A stretch of DNA of 64,000 nucleotides from Escallonia rubra (GCA_033065855.1 JAVXUO010001149.1:62001-126000), one strand, 5' to 3'. Shown: positions 12,030-24,765, counted from the first letter of the stretch. Translations and numbers: made by a program. Notes: generated by a model from the sequence alone, not told the origin.

Positions 12030-12440
12030 TGGACATGCCCCGACACTGAATTTCTGAAAATCAATATGGACGGATCTTGAATGGCAAATATGGATAAAAG
12101 AGGAGTTGGTAAGGTTATTCGGGAAAAATCTGGAACATTGTTGCATGTCGAAATAGTCTATTTGAAAATTGCGCAAGCGTCCTCGCATCCGCAGCAATAG
12201 CAGCTAAAGAAGGGATTAAAACTGACAGAAGAATTGAGATTTGATCGGTCATCCTCGAAGGGGCAATAAGTACATAGTTAACCTGTTATAAGGGCAATCC
12301 GGACTAAGACCTAAGATTGAAGTGATCATATACAACTATCATTCTCTAGCTAAATCTTTGCCGCTCTTTGTATAGTGGCCTAGGGGGAATGAGGTAGCTC
12401 ATACGTTGGCTGAGTATACTCGTAGGGGACTACACAGAAA
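12030..12440 (+). pseudogene. RNase H-like (RVT_3 type) pseudogene, LINE-derived
   Basis: Broken frames on the plus strand read as an RVT_3-type RNase H-like domain: 'LKINMDGS' (the first catalytic Asp motif), 'GVGKVIREKSGTLLHVEI', an Ala-rich helix region, 'KKGLKLTEELRFDR', and near the end 'WPRGNEVAHTLAEY', the conserved RGxNxxAHxLA motif. Several stop codons and shifts interrupt it. This is the C-terminal domain of plant LINEs and of related stand-alone host proteins. No zinc-binding region is seen in front of it, so the parent cannot be fixed. Confidence 0.72.
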
Positions 12441-13378
12441 TATCTGATGCAACGTGCAACCGGAGTGGTTGATCAACTCTCTCCTAAAAGATGTTGGTTT
12501 TTGTTAAAAAAAATTTCAAGCTTGATAAAATCTTTCATATTGTTTGGAATTTTTTTTTACCATTTGACACTAAATCAAAGACTATTATGTCTATGTTCCA
12601 ATTACAACAAAGTAATAGCGTCAAATTTATCTTTTCATGTATTCGTCCTTGGCATCTACACCAGTTCCATTACAGTCTTGTCATCATCTCCAATTCAACC
12701 TTACTCACAGTCTCATCCCCATCCGTCCGGGCCTCCATCACCACCTCCACCTCATCCATCTCCATCAACAACCTCACCCATGGTCACGATCATCACTAGC
12801 TCACCACCATGCCAACACCTTACTCTCTCTTCATCCACTAATACCGCAGCATCCATGGGGGCAAGGCCACCAAAATATATACGATATTAGTTTGTTTTGG
12901 CTTGAAAAGTTTATGATATTTTAACTGCTCAAAATAGTAATTTTGATTGGTTTTGTTTGTTGTCCGTAATGGAGGTTTGTTAGTCACATAATGATGGCTT
13001 ACGTTGGCGGCATAGTGTAGGGGTAGGGGTTTTATTATGATGATATGGTTGCCACGTGGCTTTTAACTACTATATGGTTGCCACACAAACTTTTTATACA
13101 AATTGTTGAAACGTCAAGATGAAATAGACATCTAAAAAATTTATGTTACTTCGTGTCTGAGGCACAAATATAGAAGTTTGGGATAGTGAGAATAAAAAAG
13201 GGGTGTGGAGTATTTTGGGCACATGATCTAAATTATGGAGTCTTATGTGCAATTAATCCTTCGAGTTATGTCTTCCTTATTTGAGAGGGAAACAAAAAAG
13301 TAAATGCCTTTTTTGACTGAATGAAAAGAGAAGACGAACCCCCAAAAAACAAAAAGAGTAAATGAACACTCTAAATAA

Positions 13379-13745
13379 GGTTCTGTTTGATAACGTTTAT
13401 TTTTTCAGTTTTTTCTCTAATTTTATAAATTGGAGAAAATAAACGCGTTAGGCACACATTTTTCGTTTTTTTTTCTTCAGTTTAAAAAACCAGTTTTTTA
13501 AAACTGGATTGTTTATGAAAACTCCAAAAACAGGATTGTTTATGAAAAGGAGTTTTCGGTTTTCAGTTTTGATTTTTATTTTGAGACCAGCACCACTACC
13601 CTCCTCCTACTGGCGGCAGCCACCGCCTGCTACTGGCTGGCCACCGCCACGCCCCACCACCGCAAACCACCACCAAAGACGAAACTCAAAATAAAAACTA
13701 GGTAATAAAAAAAACTCAAAATAAAAACTGGGTAATCAAACACCC
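13379..13745. mobile_element. hAT-like MITE (uninterrupted copy)
   Basis: The ends are GGTTCTGTTTGATAACG and the reverse complement of GGGTGTTTGATTACCC, with internal 'cagttttgatttttatttt' and a Pro/Ala-codon-like C-rich centre. The same sequence occurs at 37964-40165, where another transposon interrupts it. The GTTTGAT-type ends are common in plant hAT MITEs. The 8-bp target duplication was not found. Confidence 0.6.
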
Positions 13746-13962
13746 AGTAATACTGACTCCGTGCGTTGCACACAGAGCGATAATTATTAAAAACTCATAT
13801 TTATATATCAAATAGTAATGACAAATAACGTTATTTTCCATTTTCTACCATTTTTTGTAGCAATAATAGTAACCCACGTGTTCAAGTTTTTACTAATAAA
13901 ACTCATTAAGAGGAGTATAAAAATCTATGCGATATAAGGGATAATAAAATATACTACTATAT

Positions 13963-14104
13963 CCACACACACACACACACATGCGCGCGCGTATATGACT
14001 TATAAGAGAATAAACGAAGGAATATAAATTTTGTTAGATGGTGAAAACACATTGGACTTGTCTAAGATATAGAAATGTTTCAAGATATGAATAAGAGATA
14101 TAAA

Positions 14105-14150
<46 letters not shown>

Positions 14151-14273
14151 GGGACATATTGAGGTGAGAGAAAGAGAAAAGTAAAATTAATTTGATTGGT
14201 CGTATGTCAAATGACACAAAGAGAAACATGCTAAGTTAGAAAGAAAATGTTACATTCTTTTAGTTTTGACTTT

Positions 14274-14311
<38 letters not shown>
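13963..14311. repeat. Microsatellite cluster: (CA)n, (TG)n(AG)n, (AT)n
   Basis: Three simple-sequence tracts are visible: CA at about 13963-13981 running into a GC/CG run, TG then AG at about 14104-14147, and AT at about 14277-14311. All lie within 700 bp upstream of the splicing-factor gene. Confidence 0.9.
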
Positions 14312-14314
<3 letters not shown>

Positions 14315-14670
14315 TATTTATTTATTTTTGTAATTTTTTTTAAATAGTTGTAATTTTTTGAAAATAAAAAACAAAAACTGAAAGTATCATGAAACGCTAC
14401 ATAAGTTTTTTAGGAGAGAAATGGAATACAAAATAAAAGTAACTCGTTTTCTTTCTTTGATCTTATCTGCTTCTTAAAATTATGGTTTCCTTTGGCGGTT
14501 GCTTCTGCTCTCAAAACTTAGAAACAAGCTGGAAAGTATTTCGAGTCCGTCGTCGTCGTCGCTGTCCTGGCACCGACTCTGAATTTCTGATCCAGGTATT
14601 TCTATCCCCTTAATCCTCCTTTTCTCTCTCACACACAAACACGCACACAGTCACTCGAATTCACATCGCC

Positions 14671-17600
14671 ATGATATTCATCAAATCCCTCAACAACCAA
14701 ACCCTAGTTCTCCACCTAAACCCCCACTCCACCTCCCTCGAAACCCTAAACCAGCAAATCGAGCACAAATCCGGTATCCCCACCGCTCTCCAGCGCCTCT
14801 ACCTCCACCGCCACCGCCTCACCGCCACCAATCCCACCGCCGCCGCTGCCGCCGCCTCTATCGCGGACCTCGGCGTAACCCCCAACTCAACCCTAACCCT
14901 ACACCTCCCCCTGATCGGAGGCATGCAGGCCCCTGTCGCGCCCAAGGCGAGGCTGGAATTCCTCAACACCAAGCCGCCGCCAAACTACGTCGCGGGTCTG
15001 GGTCGCGGTGCCACAGGGTTCACCACCCGGTCCGATATCGGCCCTGCTCGTGCCGCCCCCGACCTTCCTGACCGTTCTGCTGCCCCCATCGGCGCTGCGG
15101 CTGGCCCCGCGGGGGCCGGACGCGGCCGTGGTAAACCCGGTGGCGATGAAGAGGAAGAGGAGGAGAACGAGGAAAAGGGGTACGACGAGAATCAAAAGTT
15201 CGACGAGTTTGAGGGCAACGATGTGGGCTTGTTTTCAACTTCGGAGTACGACGAGGAAGATGCGGAGGCCGACAAGGTGTGGGCCATGGTTGACGGGCAT
15301 TTGGACGAGCGTAGGAAGGACAGGAGGGAGGCCAGGTTGAAAGAAGAGATAGAGAAGTATCGCGAGCAGAACCCGAAAATTACTGAGCAGTTTGCCGGCC
15401 TTAAGAGGAATTTGTACACAATGTCGGCCGATGAGTGGGACAGTATACCCGAAATAGGGGATTATTCGTTGAGGAACAAGAAGAAGAGGTTTGAGAGTTT
15501 CGTGCCGGTCCCCGATACCTTGCTCGAGAAGGCTAGGCAGGAGAAGGAGCATGTGACTGCGCTTGATCCGAAGAGTAGGGCTGCGGGTGGGAGCGAGACG
15601 CCTTGGGGACAGACGCCAGTGACGGATTTGACCGCGGTGGGTGAGGGGAGGGGGACTGTGTTGTCGTTAAAGCTGGACAGGCTGTCGGATTCAGTGTCGG
15701 GTTTGACTGTGGTTGACCCGAAGGGTTATTTGACTGATCTGAAGAGTATGAAGATCAATAGCGATGCGGAGATTTCGGATATCAAGAAAGCGCGGTTGCT
15801 GCTGAAGTCTGTTATCACAACGAACCCGAAGCATCCGCCCGGTTGGCTTGCGGCTGCGAGGTTGGAGGAAGTTGCTGGAAAACTTCAGGCGGCGAGGCAG
15901 TTGATATCAAAAGGATGCGAGGAGTGCCCCAAGAATGAGGATGTGTGGATTGAGGCTTGTCGGCTGTCCAACCCTGATGAAGCCAAGGCTGTGATAGCAA
16001 AGGGAGTGAAGGCAATTCCCAATTCTGTGAAGTTGTGGATGCAGGCTGCAAAGCTGGAGCGGGATGATGTGAACAGGAGTCGGGTCTTAAGGAAAGGGCT
16101 TGAGCATATACCTGATTCGGTGAGGTTATGGAAGGCAGTTGTGGAGCTCGCGAACGAGGAAGAGGCGAAGCTTTTACTTCAGAGAGCCGTGGAATGCTGC
16201 CCATTGCATGTGGAACTATGGCTCGCGCTAGCAAGGCTTGATGATTACGATAATGCTAAGAAGGTTTTGAATAAGGCAAGATTGAAGCTCTCCAAAGAGC
16301 CGGCTATTTGGATTAGTGCCGCAAAATTGGAAGAAGCTAATGGGAATACTGCTATGATTGGAAAGATTATAGAAAGGGGTATCAGGGCCTTGCAGAGAGA
16401 AGGGGTGGAAGTTGACAGAGATGTGTGGATGAAGGAGGCAGAGGCCGCGGAACGAGCAGGGTCGGTAGCAACTTGCAATGCTATAATTAGCAACACTATT
16501 GGGATGGGTGTGGAGGAACAAGATAGGAAGAGGACATGGGTTGACGACGCAGAGGAATGCACGAAAAGGGGTTCCATTGAGACAGCTAGGGCTATCTTAG
16601 CTCATGCTCTTACTGTTTTCTTGACCAAGAAAAGCATATGGCTCAAAGCAGCTCAACTTGAAAAGAGCCACGGGACCAGGGAATCCCTTGATGCCCTGCT
16701 GCGTAAAGCAGTTACTTACAGGCCACAGGCTGAAGTCCTATGGTTAATGGGCGCCAAAGAGAAATGGCTCGCTGGCGATGTGCCCGCAGCTCGAGCTATT
16801 CTTCAGGAAGCGTATGCCGCCATTCCTAATTCTGAGGAGATTTGGCTTGCTGCCTTCAAGCTTGAATTTGAGAACAATGAGCCTGAGAGGGCCAGAATGC
16901 TTCTTGCGAAAGCCCGAGAGAGGGGTGGTACAGAAAGAGTGTGGATGAAGTCAGCGATTGTTGAGAGAGAGTTGGGAAATGCTGCAGAGGAGAGGAGACT
17001 GCTTGACGAAGGGCTGAAACTCTTCCCGTCATTTTTCAAATTATGGTTGATGCTTGGACAGCTGGAGGAACGGCTGGGCCACTTGGAACAAGCAAAGGAA
17101 GCATATGAGTTGGGCTTAAAGCGCTGCCCAGGATGTATTCCACTTTGGCTTTCGCTTGCTAATCTTGAAGAGAAAATGTACGGGTTGAGTAAAGCTCGAG
17201 CATCTCTCACGATGGCCAGGAAGAAGAATCCTAAGAACCCTGAACTCTGGCTTGCTGCTGTGCGAGCTGAATCCAGACATGGGAACAAGAAGGAGGCTGA
17301 TATTCTAATGGCTAAGGCACTGCAGGAGTGCCCGAACAGTGGTATTTTATGGGCTGCCTCAATCGAGATGGTTCCTCGTCCTCAACGAAAAATCAAGAGC
17401 ATGGACGGTTTGAAGAACTCTGACAATGATCCACACGTCCTCACTGTCGTTGCCAAGTTGTTTTGGCATGACAGGAAGGTCGACAAAGCTAGAAGTTGGT
17501 TTAATAGGGCTGTTACCCTAGCACCAGATAATGGGGACTTTTGGGCATTGTACTACAAATTCGAGTTGCAACATGGAACTGAGGATAGCCAGAAGGATGT

Positions 17601-17760
17601 ATTACAGAGATGCATTGCTGCGGAGCCTAAGCATGGTGAGAAGTGGCAACCCATATCGAAGGCTGTGGAGAACTCCCACCAGCCTTCAGAAGTTATTTTG
17701 AAAAAAGTAGTGGTTGCCCTTGGAAAGGAAGACAATTCTGTTGAAGATAGAAAACTCTAA
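14671..17760 (+). CDS. STA1: U5 snRNP-associated splicing factor, PRP6/STA1-like
   Basis: One uninterrupted 1,029-codon frame, ATG at 14671 and TAA at 17758. Domains in order: a ubiquitin-like N-terminus (about 1-84, '[20 protein letters not shown]'); a PRP1 N-terminal domain starting at '[20 protein letters not shown]'; a strongly acidic stretch (about 160-205) followed by '[20 protein letters not shown]'; then about 19 HAT/TPR-like helical repeats from about 370 to the end, each with the W-x2-A-A-x-L-E pattern. PRP6-family proteins bridge U5 and U4/U6 in the tri-snRNP and act in the nucleus. In Arabidopsis STA1 is needed for splicing and turnover of unstable transcripts and for cold tolerance. 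Length and domain order fit STA1 exactly, and intronless structure is usual for this gene. A pyrimidine-rich leader lies just upstream (about 14590-14670). Confidence 0.96.
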   Translation: MIFIKSLNNQTLVLHLNPHSTSLETLNQQIEHKSGIPTALQRLYLHRHRLTATNPTAAAAAASIADLGVTPNSTLTLHLPLIGGMQAPVAPKARLEFLNTKPPPNYVAGLGRGATGFTTRSDIGPARAAPDLPDRSAAPIGAAAGPAGAGRGRGKPGGDEEEEEENEEKGYDENQKFDEFEGNDVGLFSTSEYDEEDAEADKVWAMVDGHLDERRKDRREARLKEEIEKYREQNPKITEQFAGLKRNLYTMSADEWDSIPEIGDYSLRNKKKRFESFVPVPDTLLEKARQEKEHVTALDPKSRAAGGSETPWGQTPVTDLTAVGEGRGTVLSLKLDRLSDSVSGLTVVDPKGYLTDLKSMKINSDAEISDIKKARLLLKSVITTNPKHPPGWLAAARLEEVAGKLQAARQLISKGCEECPKNEDVWIEACRLSNPDEAKAVIAKGVKAIPNSVKLWMQAAKLERDDVNRSRVLRKGLEHIPDSVRLWKAVVELANEEEAKLLLQRAVECCPLHVELWLALARLDDYDNAKKVLNKARLKLSKEPAIWISAAKLEEANGNTAMIGKIIERGIRALQREGVEVDRDVWMKEAEAAERAGSVATCNAIISNTIGMGVEEQDRKRTWVDDAEECTKRGSIETARAILAHALTVFLTKKSIWLKAAQLEKSHGTRESLDALLRKAVTYRPQAEVLWLMGAKEKWLAGDVPAARAILQEAYAAIPNSEEIWLAAFKLEFENNEPERARMLLAKARERGGTERVWMKSAIVERELGNAAEERRLLDEGLKLFPSFFKLWLMLGQLEERLGHLEQAKEAYELGLKRCPGCIPLWLSLANLEEKMYGLSKARASLTMARKKNPKNPELWLAAVRAESRHGNKKEADILMAKALQECPNSGILWAASIEMVPRPQRKIKSMDGLKNSDNDPHVLTVVAKLFWHDRKVDKARSWFNRAVTLAPDNGDFWALYYKFELQHGTEDSQKDVLQRCIAAEPKHGEKWQPISKAVENSHQPSEVILKKVVVALGKEDNSVEDRKL

Positions 17761-20032
17761 TTTTCCTACAGAGTTCTGGAAGAATTTTCTCATCCATATA
17801 ATATTGTCATGCTCTATGTACTTTTAGAATGATTAGGTCCTTCGATTTCTTTGGATGAACCTTTCTAGAGAGTGGATTGTCGAAGTGTACTTCATCTTTG
17901 TAGGTATAGACTTATAATTTAAAGCTTCTTATCTGACAAATTTGAATGTATTAGTTATCTCCCATTTAATGCATGTACTTGAATGATGTATATGTAGATT
18001 ATCATTGTGCATTGCAGGTCTAGTGTATGCATGCAAAATCGAGTGGTGTTGCATAGTCATGACCACCGTCAGATATACATACTGTGGTGTGAGATCTCAT
18101 TCTAACCCCCAGCACCAAAGCACTGTTGCATTCTGTTTGCAGGAGACTATGTTTGCAGAAATCAGTTTGTGTAATTCCATGCTTGTGCTGGTAATAGCTC
18201 TCCTTCGTGTTCATTTGTTATTCGTATTGGAGATGACCTGGTTATGCATTTTTGGTAATATTGCTTTGATTATGGTATGCTCTAAAGACTTGAGCTGCAG
18301 TTATCCTAATGCCAAGTAATCTGGTCTGACTGGAAATGCGAAATTCGTATCCATATTTGTCAGCTCACTTTTTGACCTTTCTAACAAGGGCCCTTATTGT
18401 GTTTTGCACTACGTTAATTTGTAGATACACTTCCTATGCTACATCTTTTTATGAGGATTTACCATAATGCCCAGGCACTGTGATATGGTTGAAGATCAAG
18501 CATAAAACAGCGGCCTTAGTGCTGCTCATTGCATGGGCAGGGGAGGTTGAGTAACCTTACCGGTTCACCAAGATCACCCCCATGAAATTATAGTAATTTG
18601 CTTCTATAAGAGGGAGAGTAGGTTCTCAACTTCCATCGATGGCCCCATCATACGTTTACAGTGCTGCTTCGACAACATATTGTATCGCTTGTTGTTTTGC
18701 TGAGAACCGTTTTCTGGGTGCTTTTCTTATGATTCAATTTATTTGTCTGAACGAGTATTTTTACTGCGTGATGATCAGCTATCCTCATTGAGTTCATTGC
18801 AGAACCTGAATTTGATATGATAAGATCTTTGATAAGTTATGCTGGTCGACTGGTGGTGGTTGTGGCCGGGGTTTGGGGGTCGCTGACAGTTTGAGGTATG
18901 GCGAGGATCAAGTATGTGGTTAATTGTCATTTTAGAGCAATTGATCTAGGTAAGAAGTTTTCTGTGTTCTGTTTATTAGAAGTTCTATTCTACATAATTA
19001 TCTTCACATTTTTTCACTAGTTCAACTACGCACTTGTTTTTAGGAGCCAGATGGCACACTGATGTTCGAGGAGCTGGCTTATATCTACAAGGATTAAATG
19101 CAGATTGCTTTCTTTTCATATTTGGGTCAAACATATTTCCCCCCTCGGGTACATGCTTGAAATGTTAAGAATGCCCTGACATTCCACATTCAGTTTTGAG
19201 CTTGTTTTGAGTCCAGCCTATCGTCCCTCGCATAGCAAAGGACCCCAACATTGATCTCTTTCTCCACTTCTTTTCGTCATCTCAACTGAAAACAGCAACA
19301 TTTGAACTTATTTTTCTTCTATGAGGTGAATCCACAAACTCCTCGCTGTACCTATTATTCATCTGTGTGTATATACTGGGAATAATGGGAAATTTCTACC
19401 TAACTCTGTTATTTTGGTTCTCGGTATGGCGGATGTGCAAAGGCGATGAACTCACATGGCTTCCGGACCGAGAACGAAATAGTCGGAAGCTGTAGATCAA
19501 TTTTTAATCTGCCTTCCAATTTGATAATCAGTGGATGCTATCACACATATCAGATATGTAGCAAAGCTATTTATATATATGTGTGAATGGAGAATCTTAT
19601 CTTAAACAAATCCGTCAAATTGAGTTCTTTAAATAATCGATCTTTGCAGCAGTTGACTACAATTTAACTAGGGATGTATAAGTCATGACTTGGTTATGTT
19701 ACCTCTAAGATACACAAAACGATAAAATAAACACATTATTTTCAGTTTATTATGTTGAATAGAAGTCTTTCACATACTGAAAACAATGAACTAATTACTA
19801 AATCTATTAGTTACGATAGAAAGCTCGTCAGAAGTCAATACTTCCCGTCTAATAGTGTTTAGGGGCGGATAAAGATTTTTTTGGATTACTGCAGAAACAT
19901 TTATTCAATGTACTCTTTCATGGTCTTATGTGCGTGAGCAGAAAATTCGTGCTAAGTTTATTTCTGTTCCAGCAAGTAATCAAGAGATCTTTCCTGGATG
20001 CAGTAAGATACTTCTTTGCCTATTATTCTTTA
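17761..20032. other. 3' flank of the splicing-factor gene
   Basis: The first several hundred bases probably contain the 3' UTR. Beyond that only short frames without recognisable homology are seen, and no RNA gene was recognised. Confidence 0.4.
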
Positions 20033-21527
20033 GGCCTATAATCCCCTTTACCGTTCTTGTTTGGGCTAATTATGTACCAAGCCCCTGACAAAATTCTTCA
20101 AGAAGCCCTTCTTCAACGTTTACCAATTTAAGTGATCCTTCTGTCAACATTCCGTTCGTTTTCTCGTTAAAATGCCCTGGGGCATTGAACATGTGAGCAT
20201 TTTAAAATAAAACGCAGGGGTAAATGTGGAATTACACTACTCCTTCCCAATCACCGAATCATCCCCACTGTCTCCACACCACGACCACCGCATAAGCCCA
20301 CCATCATCTTTTTTATCCCCACGAGGGAGTGGAGGATCTCGGGTGGCAGCAATCGATGGCTTGTTGGTGGACAGGTTCGGCGATCGATTGGATAGGCAGG
20401 GTGGGAGGCGGGGTTGGGAAAGGTGGTTGGCCCTGTACTTTCTAGTGGAGATGATTGATGTGTGTTTGATGGGTTGGTTACACACAGGATGGGTGATCCT
20501 GTGTGCGCACAGACGGGGTGGGGGCGGGGGGTACCACTGTGGCTGGGTGGGCGGGTGATTTTTGGGTGTGTGCAAGGCGTGTGTTCAGTTGCTGACGGGG
20601 GGATTGGGGTGGGTTTTTGGCCCCGGGAAGGGGGAAGGGCGGGGGGGGGGGGGGGAGGGACTGCACTACAGTGTGTGGATGTGTCAGTATGTGATTGGGG
20701 GGGTGGGGGCATGGGGCACCAACGGTTGTGGTGGTGGTGTGATTTCTGTGTGAGTGCAGGGTGTGTGTTCGGTGGGTGATGGATGGGGGTAGTGGGGTGC
20801 ACCGACTGTGTGTGTGGGGGTGGGTGATTGGGAGGGATTGTTTTTTTCCCGTGTGTGGTGGGTGTGTAATTCCTGTGTGAGTGCAGGGTGTCTCTGGTGG
20901 TTGGTGATTTATGTGTGCGCAGGGTGTATGTTCGGTGGGTGATGGACGGGGCAATGGGGGCGACTGACACTGTGTGTGTGGATGGGTGGATGTGTGCGGA
21001 CGGGGGTGTGTGTTGCTGGTAGGTGAGAGGGGGAGATGGGGTAGTGGCTGTGATTATGGTGGTGGATGTTGGGCTGGTGGAGGAGTGGTGGTGGGAGGTT
21101 TCTGAATCTAATGAAAAAGAGGAAGAAGAAGAACTAAAAGACAAGAGGCTTAAGTGTGATATGTTGGTTCTTGGTTAAGGTGGCTGTGGAGGCGTTTGGT
21201 GGCAGCGGCGGGTGGTGGTTATCGTGTGGCGGGTGTTGGTGGTGATTGAGTGGCTGGTACTAGGGGTGGTAGAAGAAGAAGAAGAGAAAGTAAAGAAATT
21301 AAAAAGAAAGGTAGTGTAGTTCCACATTTACCCCTACTTTTTATTTTAAAATGTGCACGTGTTCAACATGTGGGCATTTTAACGGGGAAAAACATAGGAA
21401 TGTTGATATAAGGACCATTTAAATTGGTAAATTTTGAAAAAGGGCTTTTGAAGAATTTGAAATGTCAGGGGCTTGGTGCATAGTTAGCCCAAACAAAATA
21501 AAAAATGGCAAATTAGCATAATTAGCC
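20033..21527. mobile_element. Mutator-like TIR element, non-autonomous
   Basis: The left arm (20033-20240) and right arm (about 21310-21527) are inverted copies over about 200 bp, including 'tttgggctaa.tatg.acc' near the ends and 'ggggtaaatgtggaa' at the inner edge. The termini begin GGC(C)TA. They are flanked by TATTCTTTA (20024-20032) and TATCCTTTA (21528-21536), a 9-bp target duplication with one mismatch, as produced by Mutator-like transposases. The interior has no transposase. It is a G/T-rich (plus strand) degenerate minisatellite with a G14-like run near 20641-20654 and repeated 'gtgtgttcggtgggtgatgg'. Confidence 0.82.
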
Positions 21528-21634
21528 TATCCTTTAAACTGCTGCTATATATAGATGAGATATGGTCAGTATTTTCTGTCCTCCATACTTTTTCACAGGG
21601 TGTGCTAGAAACTTATGAGTAGTGCCTGATCATA

Positions 21635-21790
21635 ATGCGGCCAAAGTTGAGCAAGCGAGAATCAGCTGGGTTATTAGAACATGGCAGTTTCTTGCATCCT
21701 AAAGTTCTCCAAGTTCACCCGAAACTTCAAGATCTCCTAGAAAATATAGAATACAAAATGACTGTTCTTTGCAACTCTCATGCTAACCAG
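21635..21790 (+). CDS. Candidate coding exon, unidentified
   Basis: A 52-codon open stretch beginning MRPKLSKRESAGLLEHGSFL ends exactly at a splice donor (CAG|gtggga). The composition is protein-like, unlike the flanks. A phase-compatible continuation begins at 22945 after 'gtaag' (ERFDLVSERLVNDGRVEANF) and runs about 40 codons. A shifted frame (23080-23160) then reads '[20 protein letters not shown]'. I do not recognise the protein. It may be a decayed gene fragment, since the second part needs a frame change. Confidence 0.28.
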
Positions 21791-22313
21791 GTGGGACTTG
21801 TTGGTCCATCCTGTTGCATATGTGTGCTCAACCTGCTGGGCTTTTAGGCTCAACTTCTTTTTTGTTTCTTTTTGTCGTCATTTTTGAAATCGCTACTTCA
21901 TTGAGTTGCTTTCTGGTTTTCTTTTAGTTAATGACAGATTCGAAGCTTTTATCTTATGTTACCTAACGAGGCATTTTTGCAAATTCTAAGTTGCAGTCGT
22001 TCTATTGTTAATGACTCAAATAAGGATCCTTTATAATACTGCATCTTATGCACCTTCTAATGAGAATCAGGGGTACGCAAAATCAGATGTGTAATGTCTT
22101 AGTTTTACTGGGCAATGCCTCGTGGAGATTCCTGCAGGCCATAGTCCCATAGGCTAAAGTCTTCTTGGTATATCCAAACCAGAAGACATTTCCCTTCCTA
22201 ATTGTTTTCTTTCCTCATGGTTTACTTGGGTCTACAGCTGGAGTTACAGCCCATCTAGGTAGTTTCCATTTCAGCTCCTATTAGTCAAGCCGCGTTTTGA
22301 ATATCCTTCTTTA

Positions 22314-22886
22314 TATGCTTTTGGAGTTTCTTGATGCTCCTTAATTTGGTTGTGGCAACTTGTTTAGATAGATTAAATTGGTTGAGGACAGCATATTATC
22401 TTTATTTATAGAGTTTCTGTTGTGGAACTAAACTTGTCACAATCTATTCACGTGTAAACCATCTTTTTTTGTCAATGTTTATGTTGAGGACAAAAGTTTA
22501 AAAGTATTTTTGCGCTCCAGGGATGTTTTAGTTGCCCTCTACATTTAAATTCTTCACATGTTCTCTTTTTTTTTTTCCCGTCAGAATTTTGCAATTTCTT
22601 TGTATGCTTCTGGAGTTTCTAGATGCTCCTTCATTTGGTTGTGGCAACTTGTTTAGATAGATTAAATTGGTCGAGGACAGCATGTTATCTTTATTTATAG
22701 AATTTCTTTTGTGGAACTAATCTTGTCGCAGTTTATTCACGTGTTAATCATCTTTTTTTGTCTATGTTTATGTTGAGGACAAAAGTTCAAAAATATTTTT
22801 GCGCTCCAAGGATGTTTTAGTTGTCCTGTACATTTAAATTTTTTCACGTATTCTATTTTTTTTCCGTTTGAATTTTGCAATCTTGC
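22314..22886. repeat. 289-bp tandem duplication
   Basis: Two adjacent copies (22314-22602 and 22603-22886) share 'tttggttgtggcaacttg', 'aggacagcat.ttatctttat' and 'gcgctcca.ggatgttttag' at a fixed offset of 289 bp with few differences. It lies in the presumed intron between the two unidentified exons. Confidence 0.85.
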
Positions 22887-23344
22887 TACTGATCTATAAT
22901 GTTTATTACCTTTATTTTCTACAAATTATCCTTTGTCATGTAAGGAAAGGTTTGATCTTGTTTCGGAACGTTTAGTGAATGATGGTCGAGTGGAAGCTAA
23001 TTTCCCTATGCATGACACAGTTTCTCCTAGTAGTACAGAAGTTATTTTTGACACACATTGGATTACTGTATCTTTGATTGGTTTCTCAGTGACAAGTTTC
23101 CTGCATTGCTTTCATCACAATCCAACAAGCTTTTCACTGATCTCCCACAGCTTACCTGCCTTCTCTGCATCACTGGTTTCTTGAGAGAGCTGGTTTTCGA
23201 ACGAGGCAGCGTTCTTGTTCAGCTCGAGTATACACCCGAATTTTTTAGGCTAGGCTTGAATCAGTTACGACCTGATTTCAAGTTTCAATACAAGGGTACT
23301 TTAGTCACTATACAACTTAGACAAGTAAAAGAGAAGGGGACATG

Positions 23345-24765
23345 CTGTTTCTATTGATTCTGACCGACCCATGCCAGTCTTTGTCCAGCTTCTTCTTCGG
23401 AAACATAACCTCTAGTGGTGTACCTCTGGAAGGGTGGGAAGAGAAGCCAGAAGAAGGGAATGTGTTCCCTAGACAAGCCTGTTGTGGCAATGCCACCGGG
23501 GTAGAGGGATGAGAAGGTAATTTGTATGTCTTCGTTGCAGCGTCTATGGAACTCTTGAATAGTAAGCATGTTACAGACTTTGCTGTCCTTGTAGGCCTTG
23601 GCTCCATCAAAATCTCCTCCATCTATCATGGCTGAAGTGTTTAGCACTTTAGCCCGTTCCAACCCCCCCCCCCCCCCCCCCCTTGCAAGTCCCCTCAGAT
23701 TCCCGAGGTTTGCTTTTGGAGGCACATTACCTGCTAAGGTGTTTGTGTTTCCTGCATGGCAGTCAAGATCAATTCTAGTTAAAAAATCCTCCATGGTCAG
23801 TGGGAATTTAGTAAATGCAGAAGTTACTTGATTATCTTTTTTGCCCTATGCTTGCTCTGGACGAGTGTGCTTGTAGCGAAGGAATCATCTACTAAGATAT
23901 GCCACTGTGCACAGAAAGGGCATTCTGGAGAGAAAAAAGGCAAGGTTTGGGTTGTGTATTGGATAAAATCAGTTCATCTTGTGGATAGGATTTATGCCGG
24001 TGCATTATCCTTCAAAAGTTTGTGCAAATTTTACACTGAATTCAAATTTTGTTTGGGACATTATGCTAACCTAGTAGAAACTCTGGTACATGTGTGGTAT
24101 CATGTTTAGTTCAATAGTTGAGATTTGACTGGACATATTCTGCTCTGGGCTTCTGTGCCTCTGTCGGATCATCCAGAAGTATTTGTTGGGTGTTGTTCTT
24201 TGTGTTGGTTAAGTCTTTCGATATTATGGCCCCATGACCAGAAGTTGTAGCTGATGCTTTCTTTCGTTACTGTCAAGTGTTGGTGATTTTGACCACATGT
24301 ATGACGATGGTTAAGACAAACTAGTACCTGTTATGGAGGCAACAATTATGAGGCGTCTTAATAGGTAGTCTGACTGTATTATGTCATCTAGCAGCAACCG
24401 TGCAAGGAGGTAGTACCCGAGATGGTTAGTGCCGACGCTGTGTTCAAATCCTAGCTGATTTGAATTGCCGTACAGGAAATTATCTATGAATTGCCGTACA
24501 CTTTCCAGGGAAGCGAGGTCAAGATGCATGATGGTATTGTTCACCTTGGTAATGCTAGCTGATTTTCAGCCCTCTCTGCTCTGAGGAAATCCCTGCAGGC
24601 CATGATAATGTGTCATTTCTTTGTTTCAGCAATGACCGTTGCTGTAGCTAGGCCCAAACCAGAGGAGGCTCCGGTGATTATTACGTTGCCCTTTCTCAAA
24701 GTTTTCTTCCCTTCTGGCGCTGCCTGGTTGATGGCTGGAGTTGCAGCGATAGTCTCTGCTCAAGT
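23345..24765 (-). pseudogene. POR: Protochlorophyllide oxidoreductase (POR) pseudogene
   Basis: The minus strand reads, in order: '[20 protein letters not shown]' with SGLGLATA (the NADP-binding glycine motif), a nonsense codon in place of Trp before HIIMACRDFL, a frame break, '[16 protein letters not shown]', a deletion of about 25-30 residues, '[17 protein letters not shown]', '[10 protein letters not shown]', then a 576-bp intron (24327-23752, GT/AG, splitting the Gly codon) and '[16 protein letters not shown]', '[20 protein letters not shown]' (with the catalytic YxxxK) and '[13 protein letters not shown]'. The last ~50 residues are missing. The functional family reduces protochlorophyllide in plastids with NADPH and light. 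A retained, correctly placed intron indicates a decayed gene copy and not a retrocopy of mRNA. A C22 run (23661-23682) sits inside the second exon. Confidence 0.9.

Noticed and set aside
20251-21144. 297-codon minus-strand frame, Pro/His/Thr-rich
   Set aside because: It lies wholly in the G/T-rich repeat core of a TIR element. Several overlapping frames on both strands are equally open, as expected from composition.
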